Source of the DNA: Alphaproteobacteria bacterium
Lineage (GTDB): Bacteria > Pseudomonadota > Alphaproteobacteria > Caulobacterales > Hyphomonadaceae
Length of the DNA: 64,000 bases
Reading direction: 5' to 3'
NCBI GenBank assembly: GCA_018830285.1
Contig: JAHJSB010000038.1
Location: forward strand, 31,308 to 95,307
The notes below the pieces were generated by a model, which was not told the DNA's origin, did not search any database, and saw nothing but the letters and a program-made list of their open reading frames with translations. Positions within the stretch are counted from its first letter, which is position 1; every line of letters begins with the position of its first letter. This document shows positions 1 through 12,446 of this stretch, one piece after another. Both the position numbers and the translations under genes were made by a program.

Positions 1-2
1 CG

Positions 3-659
3 GCCCGTATGGCCGGCGTGTCGGTGAACGATGTCTCCGTGCTCGGTCTAGAACAGAACCCCGCCCTGGTGGACGACATACGCGCCGCCGCCATGATCGA
101 GCCTGGCGAAAACATGTTTCGGGCCGATCCGCAGCTGATCCGCCGCCGCGTCGAGGCGACCCGCAAGGTGCTGAACGTGCGGGTCCATCGCCTGTGGCCG
201 GGCCAGATCGTGATTATCGCTGACGCCGCCGAACCGGTTGCACTCTGGCATGATGGCAAGAAATGGACTGTCGTCGATGGCCTCGGTCGCATCCTGCCGG
301 ACGCGGATTCCAGCGACTACAAGACACTGGTTCGACTGGCCGGCCAGGGCGCGCCAACCGCTGCCCCTGCCCTTGTGAATGCCTTGAAAAAAGCACCTGA
401 CGTGTCGGCCCGCCTCGCCATCGCGACGCGTATCGCTGACCGGCGCTGGGACGTGCGTCTCGTGAATGGTGCTACCGTTCGCCTGCCGGAAGACGACGCC
501 ATGGACCGCGCCCTCTCCCGCCTGTCGACGCTCCAGACCCGCACAGCCCTGATGCAGCGACCGGTCACGATGATCGACTTGCGCAACAAGGGCCGCATCT
601 ACCTGTCCCCCGCCCAGGGCGGCACCGCGCGCAAGCTCGCAGAAGCGGCCCGATCCTGA
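3..659 (+). CDS. ftsQ: Cell division protein FtsQ (5' end outside window)
   Basis: C-terminal part of the bitopic divisome protein FtsQ, which links early and late division proteins in the periplasm. The frame is open to the left edge, so the cytoplasmic tail and membrane helix are missing. What is visible is the POTRA region (V-x-G pattern near VSVLGLEQN, then a PxLVxxxxREA-like stretch with NMFRAD, RRRVEA) followed by the FtsQ beta domain ending in a DLRNKGRIYL segment, typical of the family. The stop TGA overlaps the ftsA ATG by one base (TGATG), so the two are translationally coupled. Identity rests on the motifs plus the neighbours ftsA and ftsZ. Confidence 0.93.
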   Translation, partial: ARMAGVSVNDVSVLGLEQNPALVDDIRAAAMIEPGENMFRADPQLIRRRVEATRKVLNVRVHRLWPGQIVIIADAAEPVALWHDGKKWTVVDGLGRILPDADSSDYKTLVRLAGQGAPTAAPALVNALKKAPDVSARLAIATRIADRRWDVRLVNGATVRLPEDDAMDRALSRLSTLQTRTALMQRPVTMIDLRNKGRIYLSPAQGGTARKLAEAARS

Positions 660-1954
660 TGGCAAATGTCCAGTCCAGGCGTATCGCCCTCAATGGGTCT
701 CGCAGCACCGGCACTGTCGCTGCACTGGACATCGGCTGCTCCAAGATTACCTGCCTGATCGGTCGCAATGACGGGACTGGCCCCCGGCGCTTCAAGATAT
801 TGGGCGGCGGACGCCAGCAGTCGCGCGGTTTCAATGGCGGCGCCATCACCGACATGGAAGGCCTTGAACGGTCTATCCGACTTGCCGTGGAAGACGCCGA
901 ACGCGAAGCGGGCGAACAGATCAGTGAAGTCATTCTCGGCATCACCGGCCCGAAACTCGCATGCACATTGGTGACCGCCGCCATCGAGATAGGCGGGCAC
1001 GCGATTACCCACAAAGAGGTCAAACGGCTTCAGGCTCTGGCGCTGACCAAAATACCGACCAAGGGTGTCGACATTCTAGCCGCCTGGCCAGTCGCGTACC
1101 GGGTCGACCAGCAGGAAGGCGTTCGCCAACCCGTTGGCATGTATGCCGAGCAACTCGGCATCCTCCTTTCCGTCGTCACGGCACCGCGTCCTATCATCAA
1201 GAATCTCGTAGAATGCGTTGGCCGGGCCCACCTCGGTGTCTCCGCCCTCGTCCCCTCTTCGATCGCCAGCGGTGCCGGCACCCTGATCGACGATGAGATA
1301 GAAAATGGCGCCATCTGTATCGACATGGGGGCTGGTGTAACGGCCGTGTCAGTCTATCTCAACGGTTCGCCCGCCTGGCTCGGCCTGGTTCCAACGGGCG
1401 GAACGCACGTCACCAGCGACATCGCACAAGGTATAGGCACGACTTTCGCCGCCGCCGAGCGCCTGAAGTCCGTGTATGGTACCGCAAATCTCGAAGGCCC
1501 GGGCCTTGCCGAACGCATCGAGGCTCCGCGGCTTGGGGATGATGGCCGCTTGCATGGCATGCGGATGGAAAAGGGCGCGATCGCGGACATTGTCGCGCCG
1601 CGCATCGAGGAAACATTTGAACTCGTCCAGAAGTGCCTTGATAGCAGCGGTGTACGCTCCGTACTTCCGCGCCGCATCGTCCTCACAGGCGGCGCCAGCC
1701 AGCTTGCAGGGGTACGCGATGTTGCCTCGCGGATTTTCAACGCACCTGTCCGCCTCGGCCGGCCCACGATCGCTGAATTTCTCGGCGAAACACTGGGAAC
1801 GCCTGCTTTTTCGACGGCGTCGGGTCTGCTACTGTACTCGGAACTGGGGTTTGTGGACGCCGCGCGGGCTGGCGTTGCGTTGAAAGAATACGGGACTGAA
1901 ACCGGGAGCGGCGCAGTGAACAAGGCGCTCCACTGGCTGAAAGAAAATTTCTGA
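659..1954 (+). CDS. ftsA: Cell division protein FtsA
   Basis: Actin-like ATPase that tethers FtsZ filaments to the inner membrane and recruits later divisome proteins. At 431 residues it has normal length. The N-terminal phosphate-1 motif is seen as ALDIGCSKITCLIG, the SHS2/1C insertion follows (residues about 85-165), phosphate-2 is IDMGAGVTAVSVY, and the adenosine motif is VLTGGASQL. The C-terminal end ALHWLKENF is the amphipathic membrane-targeting helix (W and F present). The start ATG overlaps the ftsQ stop by one base. Confidence 0.97.
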   Translation: MANVQSRRIALNGSRSTGTVAALDIGCSKITCLIGRNDGTGPRRFKILGGGRQQSRGFNGGAITDMEGLERSIRLAVEDAEREAGEQISEVILGITGPKLACTLVTAAIEIGGHAITHKEVKRLQALALTKIPTKGVDILAAWPVAYRVDQQEGVRQPVGMYAEQLGILLSVVTAPRPIIKNLVECVGRAHLGVSALVPSSIASGAGTLIDDEIENGAICIDMGAGVTAVSVYLNGSPAWLGLVPTGGTHVTSDIAQGIGTTFAAAERLKSVYGTANLEGPGLAERIEAPRLGDDGRLHGMRMEKGAIADIVAPRIEETFELVQKCLDSSGVRSVLPRRIVLTGGASQLAGVRDVASRIFNAPVRLGRPTIAEFLGETLGTPAFSTASGLLLYSELGFVDAARAGVALKEYGTETGSGAVNKALHWLKENF

Positions 1955-1970
1955 CGCCTTTTGCACTGAC

Positions 1971-1985
1971 TTAACTGTCTTTTAG
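1971..1985 (+). promoter_or_regulatory. CtrA-like box upstream of ftsZ
   Basis: TTAA-N7-TTAG, one mismatch from the CtrA consensus TTAA-N7-TTAA, located 58 bases before the ftsZ start in the ftsA-ftsZ gap. In Caulobacter, CtrA is known to bind and repress the ftsZ promoter, so position and sequence fit. The match is by eye only, and such short AT-rich motifs can arise by chance. Confidence 0.4.
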
Positions 1986-2042
1986 CCGTGAGGGTTGAAG
2001 GTGCGTCTCAAACCGGTCCAGATTGTATATTGAGGTACGCGA

Positions 2043-3470
2043 ATGACACATGAACTCAAGCCCAGGATCCTCGTCTTCGGTGTTGGCGGCGCTGGCGGCA
2101 ACGCTGTCGACAACATGATTGAGGCAAACCTGCAGGGCGTCGAGTTCATCGTCGCCAATACGGATGCGCAGGCGCTGTTTCGCTCCAAGACGGACCAACG
2201 CATCCAGCTCGGCCCTGAAACCACGTCAGGCCTTGGCGCTGGCGCCCGTCCGGATGTCGGCGCGAAAGCAGCCGAAGAATCGATCGACGAGATCAAGATG
2301 TATCTCGAAGGCGCTCACATGGTCTTCATCGCCGCTGGCATGGGTGGTGGCACGGGGACCGGCGCCGCGCCGGTCATTGCGCGCACCGCGCAGGAAATGG
2401 GTATCCTCACCGTCGCCGTGGTGACCAAGCCTTTCGGTTTCGAAGGTGCCCGCCGTATGTCGCTGGCAGATCAGGGCCTTCTCGAGATCCGTGAACATGT
2501 CGACACGATGATCGTCGTGCCGAACCAGAATCTGTTCCGGATTGCAAACGACCGGACAACCTTTGCCGAGGCCTTCCGCATGGCCGATGACGTGCTTTAT
2601 TCCGGCGTGCGCGGCATTACAGACCTGATGGTCATGCCTGGCCTTATCAATCTCGACTTTGCCGATGTCGGCTCAATCATGCGGGGCATGGGCACAGCCA
2701 TGATGGGCATGGGCGAGGCCGAGGGCGAAAACCGCGCACTGGAAGCTGCCCGCGCCGCTATCGACAATCCCCTGCTCGACGATGTCAGCCTGAAGGGCGC
2801 CCGGGGCGTGTTGATCAACATTACCGGCGGCTATGACATGACGCTGTTCGAACTCGACGAGGCGGCCAACGAGATTCGCCGGGAAATCGACCCGAACGCC
2901 AACATCATCCTCGGTTCGGCCTTCGACAGCGAACTAGAGGGCAAGATCCGCGTGTCCGTCGTTGCCGCGGGTATCGAAACCGGCCAGGCTCTCGAGCGCG
3001 CTCCCCAACCTGTCCAGCAAACCGTGCGCCAACCCATCGCCGAACCGATTGCCGAAGAGATTAGCCAGCCTGAGACGGCCTCCGATGAAGACCGCCCCCT
3101 CGTGATCACAGGTCATTCGCCGTCGCTGCGGTCCGAGGAGAGCGATCCGCGGTCAGATTTTTCGGGACAGCCGCTGCCAGCTGACCATTATGCAGGTGCC
3201 GAAGGCAGCGACGAAGTTTCCGCAGACGCGGTGTTCGGATCGCGCAAGGAGACCCCTGCCCCGGACAAGGCGCGCCCCGATCAAGGCGCTTCGGGCTTTT
3301 CCCACCTGTTCGGCTGGCGCCGCAGCCAGCACGGCGAAAATGATGACGCGTCGGAAGCGGCCATTCCGGCGCAAATTATCTCATCGCCGGACGACCATCC
3401 GGAAGCGGCACCGTTTGACGATGCCGACCTTGAAATCCCGGCATTCCTTCGCCGGTCTGCCAATCACTGA
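2043..3470 (+). CDS. ftsZ: Cell division protein FtsZ
   Basis: Tubulin-like GTPase that forms the cytokinetic Z-ring. The GTP-binding signature GGGTGTG is at residues 101-107, and the T1 loop (VGGAGGNAV) and the catalytic T7 region (NLDFADV) are present. The globular domain ends near residue 320. A disordered acidic/proline-rich linker of about 130 residues follows, ending in the conserved peptide LEIPAFLRR that binds FtsA. The start ATG has a GAGG sequence 8 bases upstream. Total 475 residues, slightly longer than E. coli FtsZ because of the linker, as is usual in alphaproteobacteria. Confidence 0.98.
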   Translation: MTHELKPRILVFGVGGAGGNAVDNMIEANLQGVEFIVANTDAQALFRSKTDQRIQLGPETTSGLGAGARPDVGAKAAEESIDEIKMYLEGAHMVFIAAGMGGGTGTGAAPVIARTAQEMGILTVAVVTKPFGFEGARRMSLADQGLLEIREHVDTMIVVPNQNLFRIANDRTTFAEAFRMADDVLYSGVRGITDLMVMPGLINLDFADVGSIMRGMGTAMMGMGEAEGENRALEAARAAIDNPLLDDVSLKGARGVLINITGGYDMTLFELDEAANEIRREIDPNANIILGSAFDSELEGKIRVSVVAAGIETGQALERAPQPVQQTVRQPIAEPIAEEISQPETASDEDRPLVITGHSPSLRSEESDPRSDFSGQPLPADHYAGAEGSDEVSADAVFGSRKETPAPDKARPDQGASGFSHLFGWRRSQHGENDDASEAAIPAQIISSPDDHPEAAPFDDADLEIPAFLRRSANH

Positions 3471-3533
3471 TTTATCGGCAGAAAGCACAGCTCTGCGGCA
3501 CAGGTCCGTTACAAATTAATTCCTTACACAACA

Positions 3534-3557
3534 GGGCCGTAACGCAAGTTGCGGCTC
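3534..3557 (+). terminator. GNRA-capped hairpin after ftsZ
   Basis: 10-bp stem (positions 3534-3543 with 3548-3557, two G-T wobbles) closed by a GCAA tetraloop, followed by TTATTGT. It lies 60 bases after the ftsZ stop and just before a second hairpin. It could be part of a tandem terminator or an mRNA-stability element; the T-tract is weak. Confidence 0.45.
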
Positions 3558-3564
3558 TTATTGT

Positions 3565-3589
3565 AACACGGCGAAACAAGCCGTGTTTT
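3565..3589 (+). terminator. Putative intrinsic terminator between ftsZ and lpxC
   Basis: 8-bp perfect stem AACACGGC/GCCGTGTT with loop GAAACAA, followed directly by TT then G. It is the second of two tandem hairpins. It suggests that ftsZ transcription is largely terminated and that lpxC has its own promoter, or that transcription of lpxC is attenuated here. Confidence 0.5.
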
Positions 3590-3642
3590 GTACTGGCGCT
3601 TAACCACATCCAGATTGCAGTCTGTAGCGGAGGGTCGATGCG

Positions 3643-4566
3643 GTGTTGAGTGGCGTGCAGATGCAGCAGACAATTGAACGTCCGGCAGTTTGTGCCGGCA
3701 TTGGTGTTCACAGCGGCGAAAAAGCCCGGCTTGTTCTGAAGCCTGCACCCGTCGGCAGCGGCGTTGTTTTCCGCCGCACTGACCTTGATGCAACGAATAT
3801 CGAAATCAAGGCGCATGCCGATTCGGTTTCCGACACCCGTCTTGGCACCACACTCACGAACGAAGCGGGTGTTTCAGTCGCCGTCGTGGAACACCTGATG
3901 GCGGCACTGGCCGGTCTGGGCGTGGACAATCTGATCATCGAAATTGACGGACCAGAAGTTCCGATCATGGACGGCTCGTCGGCGGTCTATTGTGAACTGC
4001 TGTTGCAGGCGGGCCTGAAAACCCAGTCAGCCCCGCGTCGTCGCATCCGGATTCTCGAGCGCGTCGAAATCATCGACGGCCCAAAACGCGCCACGCTATC
4101 GCCATCCGACGATACCGTTCTCACCCTGCGGGCCCGTATCGAGTATGACGATTCCGTCATCGGTATCCAGCAGATGGCCTTGCGCATGGCGCCCGGCATG
4201 TTTGCCCGGGACCTTGCTTTCGCCCGCACCTATGGCTTCGCCCGCGATGTGGACATGCTGCGCGCGATTGGCCTTGCCCGCGGCGGCTCGCTCGACAATG
4301 CCGTCGTTCTTGAGGACGGCGCCGTGATGAATCCCGAGGGCCTGCGGGCCGAAGACGAGTTTGTCCGCCACAAGATGCTTGATGCCGTCGGCGACCTCAT
4401 GCTGACAGGCGCGCCGATCGCAGGCAGCTATGATGCCGTCCAACCGGGGCACGCGCTCAACAACGCTCTGGTGCGCAAACTCCTGTCCACACCTTCAGCC
4501 TGGTGCTGGGAAACCGATGTGGACGCGAGGGCCCGGCAGCCCGAACCTGCACGCGCCGCCGTCTAA
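3643..4566 (+). CDS. lpxC: UDP-3-O-acyl-N-acetylglucosamine deacetylase LpxC
   Basis: Zn-dependent deacetylase, the committed step of lipid A synthesis, cytoplasmic. The two-domain LpxC fold is recognisable: zinc ligand His in EHLMAALAGLGVDN, the EIDGPEVPIMDGSS segment, and the second zinc-binding His/Asp in RHKMLDAVGDL. The preferred start is GTG 3643, which has AGCGGAGG about 8 bases upstream; ATG 3661 is an alternative six codons in. At 307 residues it has the usual length. It sits between ftsZ and bamD, the standard alphaproteobacterial position. Confidence 0.96.
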   Translation: MLSGVQMQQTIERPAVCAGIGVHSGEKARLVLKPAPVGSGVVFRRTDLDATNIEIKAHADSVSDTRLGTTLTNEAGVSVAVVEHLMAALAGLGVDNLIIEIDGPEVPIMDGSSAVYCELLLQAGLKTQSAPRRRIRILERVEIIDGPKRATLSPSDDTVLTLRARIEYDDSVIGIQQMALRMAPGMFARDLAFARTYGFARDVDMLRAIGLARGGSLDNAVVLEDGAVMNPEGLRAEDEFVRHKMLDAVGDLMLTGAPIAGSYDAVQPGHALNNALVRKLLSTPSAWCWETDVDARARQPEPARAAV

Positions 4567-4682
4567 GGCCAGCCTGCACATTGCCCTTGCTTAACGGGCG
4601 GCCTGACAATGATCCTTGGAAAACCTGTCCGGTTCAGGCTAATCAAGCTGAAGACATTCACAGCTGAAAGTTCCCGACCGGC

Positions 4683-5519
4683 ATGTCCCTTCTGAAACTC
4701 CGCCCGAGCCTCTTGATCCTGGCCTGTATTGTTGCCGTTTCCGGGTGCCAGTCCGCCAGCAAGCGTAAGCAGGAGCTCGCCTATGTCGAGCGTCCCGTCG
4801 AACAATTGTATAACGCTGCAGCCCAGGAACTGGACAAGCGCAACTACCCCCGCGCAATCCTCCTGTTCAACGAAGTCGAGCGCCAGCACCCCTATTCCGA
4901 GTGGGCCCGCAAATCCATGGTCATGACGGCGTACGCATCGTATCAGGCGCACGATTATGATGAGGCCATTTCCGGCGCACAGGCCTATCTGAGCCTCCAC
5001 CCTGGCGGCTCTGAAGCCGATTATGCCTATTATCTCATCGCTGTGAGCTATTTCGACCAGATCGTCGATATCGGCCGCGACCAGCGCACAACCGAACTGG
5101 CCCTGTCGGCCCTGCAGGATGTGACGCGCCGCTTTCCCGACAGCTCCTATGCGCGCGATGCCGGGCTGAAAATCGACATGGTCAATGACCAGCTGGCCGG
5201 CAAGGAAATGGAAATCGGACGCTGGTACCTGCGATCGAACCAGACGCTGGCTGCCGTGAACCGGTTCAAGAAGGTCGTGACGACCTATGACACGACCTCG
5301 CATACAGCTGAGGCCCTGCACCGTCTCGTCGAATCCTATCTTACGCTCGGCCTGCGGGACCAGGCGCTCGCGGCGGGCGCCACGCTCGGGTACAATTACC
5401 CGAGCAGCGACTGGTATCAGATGAGCTACCGCCTTCTGACCAATCAGGGCCTTGATCCCGAGGCCGATTCGGCGCCGCGCCGGACGCTGATCCAAAAAAT
5501 CGTTCCGGGCGGAAAATAG
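4683..5519 (+). CDS. bamD: Outer membrane assembly lipoprotein BamD (ComL)
   Basis: Essential lipoprotein of the BAM complex that inserts beta-barrel proteins into the outer membrane. The N-terminus is a lipoprotein signal peptide with lipobox VSGC (Cys about residue 22). The rest is a set of TPR-like helical repeats: YNAAAQELDKRNYPRAILLFNEV, then AYASYQAHDYDEAISGAQAYL, then a segment with SSYARDAGLKIDMVNDQLAGKEM, which is a BamD hallmark. 278 residues, normal. It is followed convergently, 2 bases away, by ligA; usually recN follows in the same direction. Confidence 0.95.
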   Translation: MSLLKLRPSLLILACIVAVSGCQSASKRKQELAYVERPVEQLYNAAAQELDKRNYPRAILLFNEVERQHPYSEWARKSMVMTAYASYQAHDYDEAISGAQAYLSLHPGGSEADYAYYLIAVSYFDQIVDIGRDQRTTELALSALQDVTRRFPDSSYARDAGLKIDMVNDQLAGKEMEIGRWYLRSNQTLAAVNRFKKVVTTYDTTSHTAEALHRLVESYLTLGLRDQALAAGATLGYNYPSSDWYQMSYRLLTNQGLDPEADSAPRRTLIQKIVPGGK

Positions 5520-5521
5520 GC

Positions 5522-9318
<3,797 letters not shown>

Positions 9319-9374
9319 GCCTGCTCCAATAGCATTGGAACAAAACAGGAACAAGCAGATTCTTCAGCCCGAGA

Positions 9375-11198
9375 TCAGAGGGGTGCGCAGGCCGCCTTCA
9401 ACCAGGACTTCACTTCCCCATCCAGCTTGCCGGACAGCAGCTCCCAGACGCGTGAATGATAGGCATCGACCCATGCCTGTTCAGGCTTCGACATCAGTTC
9501 GGATACGATCAAGTCACGCGAGAGCGGCGCAAAGGTGAGGCATTCAAAACTCATCATATCGATCTCACCGCCCGGTATCGGGGCGGCGGGTTTGACATAT
9601 TGCAGGTTCTCGATCCGGATGCCGTACTGGCCCTCGCGGTAATAGCCCGGCTCGTTCGACACGATCATGCCCGGCACCAGAGGCACCGCGTTCCATGGCT
9701 TGGCGATCCGTTGCGGGCCTTCATGGACTCCGAGATAGACGCCGACGCCATGTCCCGTACCATGCTGGTAGTCGAGCCCGGCCTGCCAAAGGGCGTGACG
9801 GGCCAGCACGTCAAGGTGCGTGCCAGTCGTGCCATGCGGGAAGCGCACGGCCGCCAGCGCAATATGGCCCTTCAGGACCAGCGTGTAATGACGCCGCATG
9901 TCGTCACTTACGTCACCGATCGGGACCGTACGCGTGACATCGGTTGTACCGTCGAGATACTGGCCGCCGGAATCGACGAGGAAGAGCGAGCCGCGCTCCA
10001 GCACACGGTTAGACGCCGTCGAGACGCGATAGTGCGGCAGTGCCCCGTGCGGGCCGGCGCCGGAAATCGTCGGAAAAGAGAGATCGTTGAGGCCGTTCAG
10101 CTCTTCGCGGAAGGCTTCCAGCTTCATCACCGCATCAATCTCGGTGACCTCGCCGCTCTGCGCCTCGGTATCCAGCCAGTGCAGGAAGCGGGTGAGGGCC
10201 ACGCCGTCGCGGGTATGGGCCGCCGTGGTGCCGGCAATTTCCGTGTCGTTCTTGCAGGCTTTCGGCAGCGCGACGGGGTCACGCTGGCGCAACACTTTTG
10301 CGCCCGCCGCTTCCAGCGTGTCGAAGAACCAGGCCGAGGCCACGTCGGGATCGACGCTCACCGTCTTGCCGCTCAGGTCTCCAAGCGCGCTTTCAAGCTG
10401 CGACAGCGGGCGCACGGTGACGCCATTGCCGAGATGGGTGCGCAGGTCATCGCTGACCTTGGCTTCATCAATGAACAGGTCAGCGGACCCGTCAGCGCGC
10501 AGGATCGCGCGGCCGAGCGGCAAAGGCGTGCAGCTGACATCGCCGCCTCGAATGTTGAAGGCCCAGGCGATCGACGCCGGTGAGGTGACCACGGCTGCAT
10601 CGGCCTTGTCGGCTTTCAGCGCGTCACCGATGCGGGCGCGTTTCTCGGCATGGTCCATGCCGGCATACGCAACCGCATGTGATACGACAGGCGCGGTAGG
10701 CTGGTCCGGACGGTCCTTCCAGGCGCGGTCGATCGGGTTCTCGGCCACAGCGACGAGATTGGCACCCGAGGCTGCCGCAGCCTGCTTCAACAGCTCGACC
10801 TCGTTCGGGCTGACCAGTTTCGGATCATATCCGATTGTCTTGCCTGACATGTCCTGCGCGCGCAGCCATCCGAAGGCGCCTGGCTCCGGGATTTTCTGTA
10901 TCTCGAACAGGTCGGGATCGGTCTGGTCAGCCGCCTGTATTGTATAGCGGCCATCGGCGAACAGGATGGCGCGGTCGGCGAACACAAACGCATTTCCGAA
11001 CGAGCCGGTAAAGCCGCTGACCCAGGCCAGGCGTTCATTGGCGTCCGGCAGGTATTCGTTCTGGTATTCATCATCGTGCGGCACGTAGAAGCCGTCGAGA
11101 TTCATGGCGGAAAGCTCTTTGCGAAGGAGCGGCAAGTGGGCCCGGCCGTCTTGCGGCCCGCCCTTGATATCAAATGTCTGTCTCATGACTGTAGTCAT
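9375..11198 (-). CDS. Xaa-Pro aminopeptidase (M24B family)
   Basis: Aminopeptidase P-type metallopeptidase that removes N-terminal residues before proline. At 607 residues it is the long (eukaryote/alphaproteobacterial) form, with two creatinase N-terminal domains (about 1-310) and a catalytic pita-bread domain (about 310-540). Dinuclear metal ligands are visible: the two Asp in DSGGQYLDGTTDVTRT, the His region HGTGHGVG, and the Glu residues in NEPGYY and IRIENL. A C-terminal extension (about 545-607) matches the long form. It lies 57 bases upstream of the recN start and may be transcribed with recN. Alternative start: ATG 11186. Confidence 0.93.
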   Translation of the reverse strand: MTTVMRQTFDIKGGPQDGRAHLPLLRKELSAMNLDGFYVPHDDEYQNEYLPDANERLAWVSGFTGSFGNAFVFADRAILFADGRYTIQAADQTDPDLFEIQKIPEPGAFGWLRAQDMSGKTIGYDPKLVSPNEVELLKQAAAASGANLVAVAENPIDRAWKDRPDQPTAPVVSHAVAYAGMDHAEKRARIGDALKADKADAAVVTSPASIAWAFNIRGGDVSCTPLPLGRAILRADGSADLFIDEAKVSDDLRTHLGNGVTVRPLSQLESALGDLSGKTVSVDPDVASAWFFDTLEAAGAKVLRQRDPVALPKACKNDTEIAGTTAAHTRDGVALTRFLHWLDTEAQSGEVTEIDAVMKLEAFREELNGLNDLSFPTISGAGPHGALPHYRVSTASNRVLERGSLFLVDSGGQYLDGTTDVTRTVPIGDVSDDMRRHYTLVLKGHIALAAVRFPHGTTGTHLDVLARHALWQAGLDYQHGTGHGVGVYLGVHEGPQRIAKPWNAVPLVPGMIVSNEPGYYREGQYGIRIENLQYVKPAAPIPGGEIDMMSFECLTFAPLSRDLIVSELMSKPEQAWVDAYHSRVWELLSGKLDGEVKSWLKAACAPL

Positions 11199-11235
11199 AA
11201 CGCCGCTTTCGACGCATTGAAAGGCGCATCCATGC

Positions 11236-11255
11236 TATGCATTTTCGCATGCATA
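11236..11255. repeat. Short inverted repeat upstream of pepP-like gene
   Basis: TATGCAT / ATGCATA, a perfect 7-bp inverted repeat separated by TTTCGC, located 38 bases upstream of the peptidase start in an AT-richer patch. The gap 11199-11349 contains no other gene I can support. The repeat could be a dimeric regulator's site; no T-tract makes a terminator unlikely. Confidence 0.35.
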
Positions 11256-11349
11256 TGTCCGGTAATCCATACTTAAATGTTTACCGCTGAGGCCCATATG
11301 CACGGCACATCAGAAATTGTGCACCGCACCATAAATATGGAACTGAGAC

Positions 11350-11520
11350 ATGAAGACGCTTATCGAAACCGCCCAGCTTGCTGAAATGACCATCAGCAAT
11401 GTGATGCCTGCCACGCAATCCCACCAGCTGCCCGCAAAATTCCAAACTGAATGCAGCCAGCGCCCTTACATCCTCGCCCGCCGGTCGGCGCGCTGGGCGC
11501 GTCGGGTTGCCTATACCTGA
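11350..11520 (+). CDS. Putative 56-residue small protein
   Basis: An ATG-initiated frame of 56 codons: N-terminus MKTLIETAQLAEMT, C-terminus strongly basic and aromatic (RRSARWARRVAYT). GGA stands 8 bases before the ATG. It occupies an otherwise empty 312-base gap and its last ten bases overlap the 3' end of prmA convergently. No family recognised, no signal peptide or membrane helix. It could be a real small DNA/RNA-binding or membrane-active protein, or a chance frame in GC-rich DNA; only conservation would decide. Confidence 0.35.
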   Translation: MKTLIETAQLAEMTISNVMPATQSHQLPAKFQTECSQRPYILARRSARWARRVAYT

Positions 11521-12380
11521 GCCGAATCCGATTTCCGGAAGACCAGAGTCGACCAGCCGTCCTTCTTGATCCGGCGCTGGAAATGCAGCCCGCGCGAGGC
11601 AAACGCATTGCGAACAGGCCCGGCCTGATGGTGCAGCAGGCCTGAGAGGATGATCGTCCCGCCAGGCGCCGTGAGCGGCGCTATGGTGGGGGCAAGCCCG
11701 ATCAGGGGCTTCATCAGTATGTTGGCGAACACGGTATCGTAGGGTCCGCCCTGGCGGATGCGTGGCGTGTTGGCCCCGGTCACATGCAGCGCCGTGAAGC
11801 CGGTCACATGGTTCTTCGCCGCATTCTCGTTGGCGACGCGGACACTGTCGAAATCGATATCCGTGCCGATGGCACTATGTGCACCCGCCTTCATGGCGGC
11901 GATCGCCAGCACGCCAGACCCGGTTCCGAGATCGAGTACTTTTCCGATGGCTTTCCGCCGCCGCACTTCATCCAGCGCCAGCAGGCAGCCGAGCGTCGTT
12001 CCGTGATGGCCAGTGCCGAAGGCGGGGCCTGCTTCGATTAGGACGGCGATCTTGCCAGGTGCCATCTTGGCGAGGGCGTGGCTGCCGGCCACGAAGAACG
12101 GGCCCGCCGCAACAGGCGGCAGGCCTTCGAGCGAGAGGGTCACCCAGTCGCGATCTTCGAGTTCCTCAATCCGGGCGGTCAGTTCCGGGGACGTTTCGTG
12201 AATGATTTCAACGCACGCCTCGGCCTCTTCAAGCGTTTCGGTGAACGCGTCGAGGCGCCAGGCGAGGCGGCCGTCCTCCTTGGCATCGACTGCCCCGGCA
12301 GGCGACGGATCGGCCCAGGCAAGGGCGTCCCACGCGGATTCGATTGGCGCCCGTGCGCCCTTGGCGGTAATCTGGTACAT
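11511..12380 (-). CDS. prmA: Ribosomal protein L11 methyltransferase PrmA
   Basis: SAM-dependent enzyme that trimethylates ribosomal protein L11. The start is set at ATG 12380 (protein MYQITAKGAR...), giving 289 residues, normal for PrmA. The N-terminal substrate-recognition domain (1-100) is followed by a Rossmann methyltransferase domain with motif I VLDLGTGSGVLAIAA and PrmA hallmarks PAFGTGHHGTT and VFANILMKPL. The open frame continues upstream of this ATG but the extra sequence overlaps the divergent cyclophilin gene and is not PrmA-like. It ends overlapping the small plus-strand ORF. Confidence 0.95.
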   Translation of the reverse strand: MYQITAKGARAPIESAWDALAWADPSPAGAVDAKEDGRLAWRLDAFTETLEEAEACVEIIHETSPELTARIEELEDRDWVTLSLEGLPPVAAGPFFVAGSHALAKMAPGKIAVLIEAGPAFGTGHHGTTLGCLLALDEVRRRKAIGKVLDLGTGSGVLAIAAMKAGAHSAIGTDIDFDSVRVANENAAKNHVTGFTALHVTGANTPRIRQGGPYDTVFANILMKPLIGLAPTIAPLTAPGGTIILSGLLHHQAGPVRNAFASRGLHFQRRIKKDGWSTLVFRKSDSAQV

Positions 12381-12446
12381 GGCGCAGGCGCTTAGCAGGC
12401 AAGCCACAGGCGCGCCAGAGGCGTCATACGCAAGGGAGTGTGAGCG

